Assembly (NCBI GenBank): GCA_043767025.1 | Contig: JAYUHK010000161.1 | Span: 60,996 to 124,995 of the forward strand | Length of the DNA: 64,000 bases | Source of the DNA: JAYUHK01 sp043767025 | Lineage (GTDB): Bacteria > Bacteroidota > Bacteroidia > Chitinophagales > Saprospiraceae | Direction of reading: 5' to 3' | Shown: piece after piece, positions 28,349 through 35,643 of the stretch | Layout of the letters: every line of letters begins with the position of its first letter | Numbering within the stretch: the stretch's first letter is position 1 | Position numbers and translations under genes: made by a program | The notes under the pieces: generated by a model | The model's database searches: none | Told to the model about the DNA's origin: nothing | What the model saw: the letters and a program-made list of their open reading frames with translations, nothing else

Positions 28349-29728
28349 ATGCAAAATTTAGTTTTCCCATACAAAAACACAGTGTTATTTTGTCTGTTAA
28401 TGTTTGTAAATTTTCAAATAGCAGAGGCGCAAAATAAATTTACAAAAGCACTAAAAAATGAAATGTGTGACAGGGTAAAAGAAGCTACTCAACACGCATG
28501 GAGCGGTTACAACCAGTATGCCTCGGGCTGCGACGACCTTATGCCGTTGAGCAAAAAAGGTAGAAATTGGTACAAATTTTCGATGTCCATGACTCCTATG
28601 GACGCTTACGATACTTTCGTCTTGATGGGACTAAAAGAGGAGGCGGCGCAGGCGCAGGCTTCGATGATAAATAAATTTAATTTTGATTTGGACAACGATG
28701 TTCAGGTTTTTGAAGTTACTATTCGGCTGCTCGGAAGTCTTTTGAGTGCCTACGAATCGGAGGGAAATAAACAATTTTTGTCCCTTGCCGAAGACTTGGG
28801 GCAGCGACTTCTTCCCGCTTTCAAAACGCCAACAGGAATGCCGTACCGCTTCGTGAATCTTCATACTGGCAACTGTCGCGACAGCATCAACAATCCAGCT
28901 GAAATCGGTACTTTGACCCTCGAATTTGGTAAATTATCCGAGTTTACGGGCGACAAAACCTATTACGAAGTCGTTAAGAAAGCGACTTTGGCGGTCTTTG
29001 AGCGTCGGAGTGCTTTGGATTTGGTAGGCGAGGCGATAGATGTTAAGACTGGAAAATGGACGAATACGAACAGTCATATCAGTGGCTGCATTGATTCTTA
29101 CTACGAATATCTGTACAAAAGTTGGTTGCTTTTTGGGGACAAAGATTTCAAAAAAGCGTTTGAAATTCATCAAAAAGCGATAAAAAAATATTTGATTTGT
29201 GACACCGAAAATGGTAGTTTTATGCGCCAAGTCAATATGAATACAGGTGTCGAAATATCCTCCAATTACGGCGCATTAGACGCTTTTTATACAGGTTTGT
29301 GCGTGTTGGAAGGCGATATTTTGTTGGCAAGAAATATCCAAAAAGCCAACTTCTCCATGTGGAATGCCTTCGGTATGGAGCCAGAAGAGTATAATTTTAA
29401 GACGCAAAATGTGACAAACTCACAGTACCACTTGCGTCCCGAAAATTTAGAAAGCTGCTTTTATCTTTACCGAAGCACCAAAAGCGAACAGTATCTTTGG
29501 GAAGGAAAAAAAATGGTTGATGACATTCTAAAAAACTGTCGGTCAGAAGTTGGCTTTGCCTCTATCAAAGACCTAAAAACGATGGAAAAAATGGACGTTA
29601 TGCACAGTTTTTTATTCGCCGAAACGCTCAAATATGCTTACCTACTGTTTGCGCCAGACGCTTCGTTGGACTTGAAAAAATATGTCCTGAACACTGAAGC
29701 TCATGCTTTTTTAATAGCCAAAAAATAA
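28349..29728 (+). CDS. glycoside hydrolase family 47 (class I alpha-mannosidase) homologue
   Basis: 459 residues with a signal peptide (cleavage likely after AEAQ, about residue 28). GH47 landmarks occur in order: AWSGYNQYASGCDDLMPLS (about 50-68); TPMDAYDTFVLMGLKEE; IGTLTLEFGKLSEFTGD; ISGCIDSYYEYLYKSW, where the aspartate corresponds to the family's catalytic base region; LRPENLESCFYLYR; and VLNTEAHAFLI at the C-terminus, whose threonine binds calcium in the family. GH47 enzymes trim alpha-1,2-mannose from high-mannose N-glycans and are mainly eukaryotic; bacterial members are rare. Export to the periplasm or surface suggests glycan scavenging. No other glycan genes are adjacent. Confidence 0.9.
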   Translation: MQNLVFPYKNTVLFCLLMFVNFQIAEAQNKFTKALKNEMCDRVKEATQHAWSGYNQYASGCDDLMPLSKKGRNWYKFSMSMTPMDAYDTFVLMGLKEEAAQAQASMINKFNFDLDNDVQVFEVTIRLLGSLLSAYESEGNKQFLSLAEDLGQRLLPAFKTPTGMPYRFVNLHTGNCRDSINNPAEIGTLTLEFGKLSEFTGDKTYYEVVKKATLAVFERRSALDLVGEAIDVKTGKWTNTNSHISGCIDSYYEYLYKSWLLFGDKDFKKAFEIHQKAIKKYLICDTENGSFMRQVNMNTGVEISSNYGALDAFYTGLCVLEGDILLARNIQKANFSMWNAFGMEPEEYNFKTQNVTNSQYHLRPENLESCFYLYRSTKSEQYLWEGKKMVDDILKNCRSEVGFASIKDLKTMEKMDVMHSFLFAETLKYAYLLFAPDASLDLKKYVLNTEAHAFLIAKK

Positions 29729-29757
29729 TTTTCTGACGGCTTTTGTGACAAAACAGG

Positions 29758-32433
29758 CTACAAAAAGCTTTTGACCGATGAAAGGGCTTTGTCCAAGCTG
29801 CCAGTGTCTTGTCCGCCTGCCGTCGCGAATTGCGCTTGTCCGCCACCGCCGCCGTTGATGATTTTGGAAAGTTCTTTGATGAGGTTGCCTGCACTCAAAT
29901 TGCGCTCTTTTACAAGATTTTCGCTTATTTGTACGCTCAACTGTGGCTTTCCGTTGCTGATATTTCCGAATGCAAGGACGCAGTTTCCGACTTCTTTTTC
30001 AATGCCGTTCATCAAATTTTTGATTGATTTGAGGTCGTCCAATTCTACTTTTGCGACCAATAAATTAAAGCCATCGAAGGTTTCTATTTTTGAAACTAAA
30101 CCTATTTTCAAGCCATTGGCAATTTGATTTTTTGCTGCCTCCAATTCTTTTTCGGTTTTACTTTTACTTTCAAAGAGGTCAGCTACTTTCTTTGCTGTGT
30201 CTTTTCTATTCTTAAAAATTTCTCTAATCGCCTCTAATTCAGCAAGTTCCGAATTCAAATAGCCTTCAGCTACCGCATCGGTCAAAACTTCTACCCGACG
30301 AACTCCTGCCGTCACCGAGCCTTCCGAAACGATTTTGCACAAACCGATTTCGCCCGTAGCCGCAACGTGCGTGCCGCCGCAAAGCTCAATACTGAAATTT
30401 TTATCGTAAGTAATTACGCGCACCGTTTCGCCATATTTTTCTCCGAAAAGCATAATTGCGCCCGTTTTTTGAGCGTCAGCGATATGCATATTGCGTACTT
30501 CTTCCAACAGAATATTTTCTCTAATTCGTTGATTGATTATACTTTCTATTTGAGAAAGTTCTTCTTTTGTCACTGCGTTGAAATGCGCGAAGTCAAAACG
30601 CAAACGATTTTCATCTATGCTCTGACCTTTTTGCAAAGCGTGTTTTCCCAACACTTGATGCAATGCCGCATGAAGCAAATGCCCAACCGAGTGATTTTTT
30701 GAAATCAAACCACGGCGTTTTTCATTCACTTGTGCATCAATAATCACATTTTTGTCAATCCACGAAGGCAATTTATCCACCACATGAATAATCAAATCGT
30801 TTTCTTTCTTCGTATCCAACACTTCGATGCGCTCCACGATTGTTGTTTCATCTTCTTTGGAGAGGGTTAGGGTGAGGTGTCCGCTATCGCCAACTTGTCC
30901 GCCGCTTTCTGCATAAAATGGCGTGCGGCTCAGCACAATCTGATAATTTGTACCTTTTTTATCTTCGACCGTTCTGTATTTCAAAACCTTTGCGTTGCCA
31001 ACTTGCAGTTGGTCGTAACCTACAAACTCAACGCGTTCCTCTCCCGACCCCTCCAAAGGAGGGGAAGACGGGACAAACCAATCGCCAACTTGTTTGGCAG
31101 CGTCTTTTTGAGAACGCTTTTTCTGCTCATCAAGTGCTTTTTTGAAGCCAACTTCATCAACCGAAAAACCTTTTTCGCGAGCGATAAGTTCTGTCAAATC
31201 TATCGGAAAACCGTAAGTGTCCAACAATTCAAAAGCATCGGTTCCTGTGATTTGTCCGTTTGTAGGCGTGATGTTTTCCAAACGTTTTAGACCATTTTCC
31301 AACGTCCGTAAAAATGATTTTTCTTCTTCCAAAATCACTTTTTGAACAAAATCTTGTTGTGCTTTCAACTCTGGAAAAACGTCTGCAAATTCACTCGACA
31401 AAATCGGAACAAGCGTATTGAAAAACGGCTCTTTGATGTCCAAAAACGAGTAAGAATAACGCACCGCACGGCGCAAAATGCGGCGAATAACGTAACCTGC
31501 ACCGCCAGAAGCGGGCAACTGACCGTCTGCAATCGTGAACGCTACGGCACGAATATGATCCGCCACAACGCGCATCGCAACGTCTGTCATCGCGGTTCGC
31601 TCGTAGCTTCCTGTGTATTTTTTACCTGATTTTTTTTCAATATACGTCAAAAGTGGCGTAAAAACGTCCGTATCGTAGGTGTATTTTTTGCCCTGCAAAA
31701 CCATACACAAACGCTCAAATCCCATACCCGTGTCCACGTGTTGCGCGGGCAAAACGACCAACGAAGCATCGGCTTTGCGCTCAAATTGCATAAAGACATT
31801 GTTCCAAATCTCGACCACTTGCGGGTCGTCTTTATTCACCAATTCTTCTCCCGCGATGATGGCGCGTTCTTCATCGCTGCGGAAATCGTAGTGAATTTCG
31901 GAACACGGACCGCACGGACCTTGTGCGCCCATTTCCCAAAAATTATCTTTTTTGGAGCCATTAATTATTTGATTGTCGGGCAGATATTTACGCCAAAAAT
32001 TACGCGCTTCTTCATCGCTTGCCAAGCCGTCTTTTTCGTCGCCCCCAAAAACGGTAGCATACAAACGGTCTTTTTTTAAGCCCAATTTATCGTGCAACAA
32101 TTCCCAAGACCAAGCGATTGCATCTTCTTTGAAATAGTCGCCAAACGACCAATTGCCCAACATTTCAAACATCGTATGATGCGTTCCATCGAAACCAACG
32201 TCTTCCAAATCGTTGTGTTTTCCGCTTACGCGAAGGCATTTTTGTGTGTCGGCGATGCGCACCGCGGGCGGCGTTCCGTTGCCCAAAAAATAATCTTTGA
32301 ACTGCACCATACCCGAGTTGGTGAACATCAAAGTTGGGTCATTTTTGAGAACCAGCGGCGCAGAGGGTACGATTTTATGTTGTTTGCTCTCGAAAAAATC
32401 GAGGAATGCACGGCGTATTTCGTGAGAAGTCAT
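29758..32433 (-). CDS. alaS: alanyl-tRNA synthetase
   Basis: 891 residues. Class II aminoacylation domain (MTSHEIRRAFLDFFESKQHK; FTNSGMVQFKDYFLG), tRNA recognition region, editing domain with the metal-binding SVGHLLHAALH and CGGTHVAATGEIG, and a C-terminal DHHA1 domain ending GGGGGQAQFATAGG. It charges tRNA-Ala and clears mischarged Ser/Gly. Two unusual in-frame inserts are visible: PSSPPLEGSGEE near residue 459, encoded by a GC-rich palindrome, and LTLTLSKED near residue 521, encoded by a CCTCACCCTAACCCTCTCC-type repeat. Both lie in linkers or surface loops of the family and the frame stays open, so the enzyme is probably functional. Confidence 0.97.
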   Translation of the reverse strand: MTSHEIRRAFLDFFESKQHKIVPSAPLVLKNDPTLMFTNSGMVQFKDYFLGNGTPPAVRIADTQKCLRVSGKHNDLEDVGFDGTHHTMFEMLGNWSFGDYFKEDAIAWSWELLHDKLGLKKDRLYATVFGGDEKDGLASDEEARNFWRKYLPDNQIINGSKKDNFWEMGAQGPCGPCSEIHYDFRSDEERAIIAGEELVNKDDPQVVEIWNNVFMQFERKADASLVVLPAQHVDTGMGFERLCMVLQGKKYTYDTDVFTPLLTYIEKKSGKKYTGSYERTAMTDVAMRVVADHIRAVAFTIADGQLPASGGAGYVIRRILRRAVRYSYSFLDIKEPFFNTLVPILSSEFADVFPELKAQQDFVQKVILEEEKSFLRTLENGLKRLENITPTNGQITGTDAFELLDTYGFPIDLTELIAREKGFSVDEVGFKKALDEQKKRSQKDAAKQVGDWFVPSSPPLEGSGEERVEFVGYDQLQVGNAKVLKYRTVEDKKGTNYQIVLSRTPFYAESGGQVGDSGHLTLTLSKEDETTIVERIEVLDTKKENDLIIHVVDKLPSWIDKNVIIDAQVNEKRRGLISKNHSVGHLLHAALHQVLGKHALQKGQSIDENRLRFDFAHFNAVTKEELSQIESIINQRIRENILLEEVRNMHIADAQKTGAIMLFGEKYGETVRVITYDKNFSIELCGGTHVAATGEIGLCKIVSEGSVTAGVRRVEVLTDAVAEGYLNSELAELEAIREIFKNRKDTAKKVADLFESKSKTEKELEAAKNQIANGLKIGLVSKIETFDGFNLLVAKVELDDLKSIKNLMNGIEKEVGNCVLAFGNISNGKPQLSVQISENLVKERNLSAGNLIKELSKIINGGGGGQAQFATAGGQDTGSLDKALSSVKSFL
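30859..30879 (-). repeat. repeat-like insert in alaS (second)
   Basis: Minus-strand CACCTCACCCTAACCCTCTC, coding HLTLTLS after the conserved GQVGDSG of the synthetase. The sequence looks like a short genomic repeat of the CCTCACCCTAACCCTCTCC type that I recall from many Bacteroidota genomes. It keeps the reading frame. Confidence 0.5.
31048..31064. repeat. palindromic repeat-like insert in alaS (first)
   Basis: The palindrome CCCCTCC-AAA-GGAGGGG has perfect 7-bp arms. It codes the core of SSPPLEGSGEE in alaS. Its GC-rich composition differs sharply from its surroundings. It resembles SPPLEG-coding repeats seen in other Bacteroidota genes (from memory, not searched). Confidence 0.6.
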
Positions 32434-32977
32434 AAAATATGATGATTGTAAGAACGATTTTTATGTGTAAAAAAACCAAGTCGCAAAAGTACGTTTTTTT
32501 GTTGTGCTGTGCAAAAATGAATGGGAGTAATTTTTTGGAGAGTGGCAAAAAAAGGGGTTTGCACACAGATTTTTTATAAATTATAAAAATAAAAATTTGT
32601 TTTATTTTTTAAAACAAAATGTGGTTTTTGTTAAAATTTTACAGCAATAAATTTTATTATAAAGTATATTTATATCGTTGATTATCAGTTATTTATCAAA
32701 AATATTTAAAATTACTTCAAAAAAATAGTGGTCTGATTACATAGATTTTATTAAGATATGAAAAAAAAATATTTACATCTAAAACAAAAAAAATAAAAAT
32801 TTGGAGAGATTTTTGGACAAAAGTTTGGATATTCCAATAGTAATTTTCATTTTTACGGTCGGAATAGATGTAACGCCCCTAGCTTACTATGTTTGTAGTT
32901 ATAAATCCTTTTAAAAGACACCCTAATGTTGGGGTGCGGGAATCGTATTTTTAACTACCTAAACAAAACACAGCTTT
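32434..32977. other. AT-rich intergenic region with candidate promoter for the M23 peptidase gene
   Basis: 544 bases between divergent genes with very AT-rich sequence and no convincing gene. TATGTTTG at 32888-32895 matches the TAnnTTTG -7 box and lies 82 bases before the M23 peptidase ATG. No repeat family member is seen. Confidence 0.45.
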
Positions 32978-33976
32978 ATGATTAAAATATTTAAACGCAA
33001 AGAAAAATTCGTATTCAATACGCACACACTCACTTACGAGCGCGTAGTGATGTCGCTGAAAGATAGAATTTTCAAACTATTTAGTTTCTTTTCTGCATCG
33101 TTGGTAGCAGCTATTTTGTTGCTTACTTTGGTGTACCGCTTTTTTCCTTCTCCGAGGGAAGGACAACTCCTGCGCGAAATCGAGCAAATGCAATATAAGT
33201 ATTCTTCGCTGAACGGTCAGATGGAGGATATGTCCAAGGTGTTGCAGAATGTTCAAGACCGCGATGCTGGAGTTCACAGAATGATGTTTGGTATGGAGCC
33301 GATTGATAAAGCGGTCTGGAATGGAGGTGTGGGCGGTCACAACAAATACAAAGACCTTTTTGATTTTAGCAACACGGGAAGTGTGATAGCTGCGTCGCTC
33401 GAAAAAGCAGAAAGATTACAGCGTCAGTTGGTGCTGCAATCCAAGTCGCTCGATACGATTCAGATGTTGGCGAAGGAAAAAGAAAATATGTTCGCTTCTA
33501 TTCCCTCTATCAAACCTATTCGGGAGGATAAACTGAACCGCTCCATGACGCTGCTTTCGGGCTTCGGAATGCGCCTTCACCCAATCCATAAGGTGACTAA
33601 AATGCACACGGGTATTGATTTTTCTTCTCCGCAAGGCACGGCGATACAAGCTACCGGCGACGGACGTGTAGTAAAAGTAGAACACGCGGGCAACGGATAT
33701 GGCAACAATGTCATTATTTCGCACGGCTACGGCTACGAAACTTTGTACGGTCACATGGCGCGCATGGACGTGCAGGTGGGCGATAAGATAAAAAAAGGAC
33801 AAAAAATTGGCATCGTCGGCAGCACGGGTTCTTCTACTGCGCCGCACTGTCACTACGAAGTTCGCTACAAGGGAGTTCCCGTCAATCCGGTACATTTTTG
33901 TTTGGACGGCTTGAATCCCAACGAATATCAGCAGATGACCAACGCCGCGAACTCCGTCAATCAATCGTTTGACTAA
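32978..33976 (+). CDS. M23 family peptidase (membrane-anchored)
   Basis: 332 residues. One N-terminal membrane segment (about 36-58, FFSASLVAAILLLTLVYRFF), a coiled-coil stretch (about 60-90), and a C-terminal LytM/M23 domain. HTGIDFSS (near 210) gives the first zinc ligands and APHCHYEVRYKG (near 288) the HxH. All zinc ligands appear present, so endopeptidase activity on peptidoglycan cross-bridges is likely, at the periplasmic face of the inner membrane. It is a single gene with its own terminator at 34008. Confidence 0.92.
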   Translation: MIKIFKRKEKFVFNTHTLTYERVVMSLKDRIFKLFSFFSASLVAAILLLTLVYRFFPSPREGQLLREIEQMQYKYSSLNGQMEDMSKVLQNVQDRDAGVHRMMFGMEPIDKAVWNGGVGGHNKYKDLFDFSNTGSVIAASLEKAERLQRQLVLQSKSLDTIQMLAKEKENMFASIPSIKPIREDKLNRSMTLLSGFGMRLHPIHKVTKMHTGIDFSSPQGTAIQATGDGRVVKVEHAGNGYGNNVIISHGYGYETLYGHMARMDVQVGDKIKKGQKIGIVGSTGSSTAPHCHYEVRYKGVPVNPVHFCLDGLNPNEYQQMTNAANSVNQSFD

Positions 33977-34007
33977 AAAATTTCTACATAGAAATCCACC
34001 TATATTT

Positions 34008-34045
34008 AAGCGTCATTCGTTCAGTCGAGTGACGCTTTCTTTTTT
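34008..34045 (+). terminator. terminator of the M23 peptidase gene
   Basis: The 12-bp stem AAGCGTCATTCG/CGAGTGACGCTT with loop TTCAGT is followed by TCTTTTTT, 31 bases after the stop. Confidence 0.9.
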
Positions 34046-34442
34046 AGGAAGGCTCTGCGTCGGGAGTCAGATTATCGCCCGATACTTCCATTCGAGCCGT
34101 CCGCACGACCATTATCTCTTGGGTAGAAAATTCCATCCACGCAAATTCGTACACATAATGGTAGGTTTTGCCTTGTGAGTTGAGGTAAAAACCGGTGATA
34201 AAGTCAAAGTTAAAATTTTTTTTGACTAAATCTACGCGACTAATTTTTAGTTGGAGCAGACTTTTCCCCATCAGCACCATCAGGATTCTGTGGTTGCGGT
34301 GTAGGATTTTATCTACTTTGTGCGTATAATTTTCGCTGGCTTTCGCCAACTTGAGGTGAAAAGTATTTTTGCAGCTCACGGAGCAGAATTTTTTATCCGC
34401 CCGCCCTTTGAAAATCGTTTTGCAGATAACGCAGCGTCCCAT
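34044..34442 (-). CDS. small zinc-ribbon protein of unknown function
   Basis: 132 residues. The N-terminus CVICKTIFKGRADKKFCSVSC carries two CxxC-type pairs that should bind zinc. The remaining 100 residues are basic and then beta-rich (LQLKISRVDLVKKNFNFDFI, YHYVYEFAWMEF). It resembles uncharacterised Bacteroidota proteins of this layout; no catalytic motif is visible. It is convergent with the M23 gene and overlaps its terminator. Confidence 0.8.
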   Translation of the reverse strand: MGRCVICKTIFKGRADKKFCSVSCKNTFHLKLAKASENYTHKVDKILHRNHRILMVLMGKSLLQLKISRVDLVKKNFNFDFITGFYLNSQGKTYHYVYEFAWMEFSTQEIMVVRTARMEVSGDNLTPDAEPS

Positions 34443-34525
34443 AACGAGTAGTTTTTAGTAGTGAGTTTTTAGTGTCATGTGTCATGTCCTGATATAGCTT
34501 TGCACAAACTATATTCCTAAATTGA

Positions 34526-34614
34526 CAACAGCTTTAGCTGTTGAGTAAAAAAAGGTGGTGTATTGGCTTTAGCCCAATATTTGCCAAGAGCGATTTATTT
34601 AGGCTGAAGCCAAT
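34526..34614. repeat. cluster of short palindromes
   Basis: The perfect palindrome CAACAGCT-TT-AGCTGTTG lies at 34526-34543. An inverted pair ATTGGCTTTAG (34562-34572) and CTGAAGCCAAT (34604-34614) follows, with an inner CCCAATATTTGCCAAG. It looks like a REP/BIME-like intergenic element. The gap 34443-35014 also holds family A copy 3 and a promoter; I see no other gene. Confidence 0.5.
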
Positions 34615-34685
34615 ACCAATTATTATCCATTATCCGACAGCTAATGCAGTCGGCTTTTAATGAAAAATAAATATGTTCAGATAAG

Positions 34686-34788
34686 CAGTTATAAGTTTTT
34701 AGTTTTTAATTTTTAGTAATCATAAACTATTGAAAACCAACGAATTATGTCAAATATTAGCTGTCATCTATTTAAGTGTAAGAACTTA
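34686..34788 (-). repeat. dispersed repeat family A, copy 3 (inverted)
   Basis: Reverse-complement copy: reads from CAGTTATAAGTTTTTAG to CTATTTAAGTGTAAGAACTT. It has a small internal deletion and a few changes relative to copy 1. Confidence 0.9.
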
Positions 34789-34952
34789 CTTAAAAACACT
34801 TTAGTCAAAGGCAATTTTACTTCCGCCGTTGGAGCGAGAAGCGTTAGCTGGAGCAAAAATACAAAAAATAAATATTTTAACGGTTAATAATCAATATTAA
34901 CCGTTAGCAGATAGTTAAGTTGCTTATTGTACTGATTTTCAACGAAATAAAT

Positions 34953-34985
34953 TTGGTTGATTGTATTTTATACTTCTATATTTGT
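34953..34985 (+). promoter_or_regulatory. promoter upstream of the 94-residue small gene
   Basis: TTTG (34953-34956), 21 bases, then TATATTTG (34978-34985) fit the phylum consensus closely. The ATG at 35015 follows 29 bases later. Confidence 0.6.
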
Positions 34986-35014
34986 GAAATATTTTAAAAC
35001 TCAATAACTGTATT

Positions 35015-35299
35015 ATGAAAAATAATTCCGACATCACACTCGTCAGCCTCGTGAATTTGGACGGCAATGCGCTGATGAAAATAAAATGCGGTGCCAGCAG
35101 CATGGCACAGCAACGGTTGGCAAAATATCCGCTCGCCAAATTTCAGACCTGCGAAAAAATTTGGCTGATGCGATATTCGATTTCTCACTTGCGACTTCTT
35201 CGAGAGTGGAGTGGGGCAGTGCTGCGGGTGCAAGATATTCAGACAGTCCAAAACGATAGACAACCGCAAGGCGAAGCTGAAAAGTCAAAAATGAATTAA
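35015..35299 (+). CDS. hypothetical small protein
   Basis: 94 residues, unrecognised. Slightly basic, no signal peptide or membrane segment; single cysteines at about 26 and 47. Support for a real gene: a good promoter match directly upstream, an ATG 30 bases downstream of it, and base composition more GC-rich and codon-like than the flanking AT-rich DNA. Against: it is short, has no visible terminator and I cannot name a family. Confidence 0.5.
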   Translation: MKNNSDITLVSLVNLDGNALMKIKCGASSMAQQRLAKYPLAKFQTCEKIWLMRYSISHLRLLREWSGAVLRVQDIQTVQNDRQPQGEAEKSKMN

Positions 35300-35402
35300 C
35301 TTTTTTTGGGGACTTGGGTAGATTGTAAGGGGTTTTATAACTTTTTAGCTTCGAGTGTTGTCAACACTTCCCAAACAAATTATCCATTTTTATGCCAAAC
35401 TC

Positions 35403-35515
35403 AACCAACCATTGAGTTATTTTTCGTTACAACGCTCTGCGTTGCACTTCAAAAATGCTCTGTTTTTGATTGAATTTATTTAAAAAAATTGAATACTTTA
35501 TTTTCTTTATTCTCC
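35403..35515 (-). repeat. dispersed repeat family B, copy 3 (inverted, shortened)
   Basis: Reverse-complement copy with AAAGTATTCAATTTTTTTAA, GAGCATTTTTGAAGTGCAAC and GCGTTGTAACGAAAAATAAC. It lacks the outer segment of copies 1 and 2. The palindrome CAACGC-AGA-GCGTTG is most complete here. With the terminator at 35571 it accounts for most of the gap 35300-35643. Confidence 0.85.
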
Positions 35516-35570
35516 AATGCAAATATAACAACATTTTTGGTAGGTTTATTTTTTGGGGCAAAAGAAAAAA

Positions 35571-35600
35571 CCCCGCCGAATTTTCATTCGGCGAGGTTTT
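35571..35600 (-). terminator. terminator of the T9SS type A protein gene
   Basis: On the minus strand the stem AAAACCTCGCCGAA/TTCGGCGGGGTTTT with loop TGAAAA is followed by a T run, about 44 bases after the stop. Confidence 0.92.
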
Positions 35601-35643
35601 ACTCTGGTTCATTAATCCCTTAACATTTGACAATTTTCTTTTA

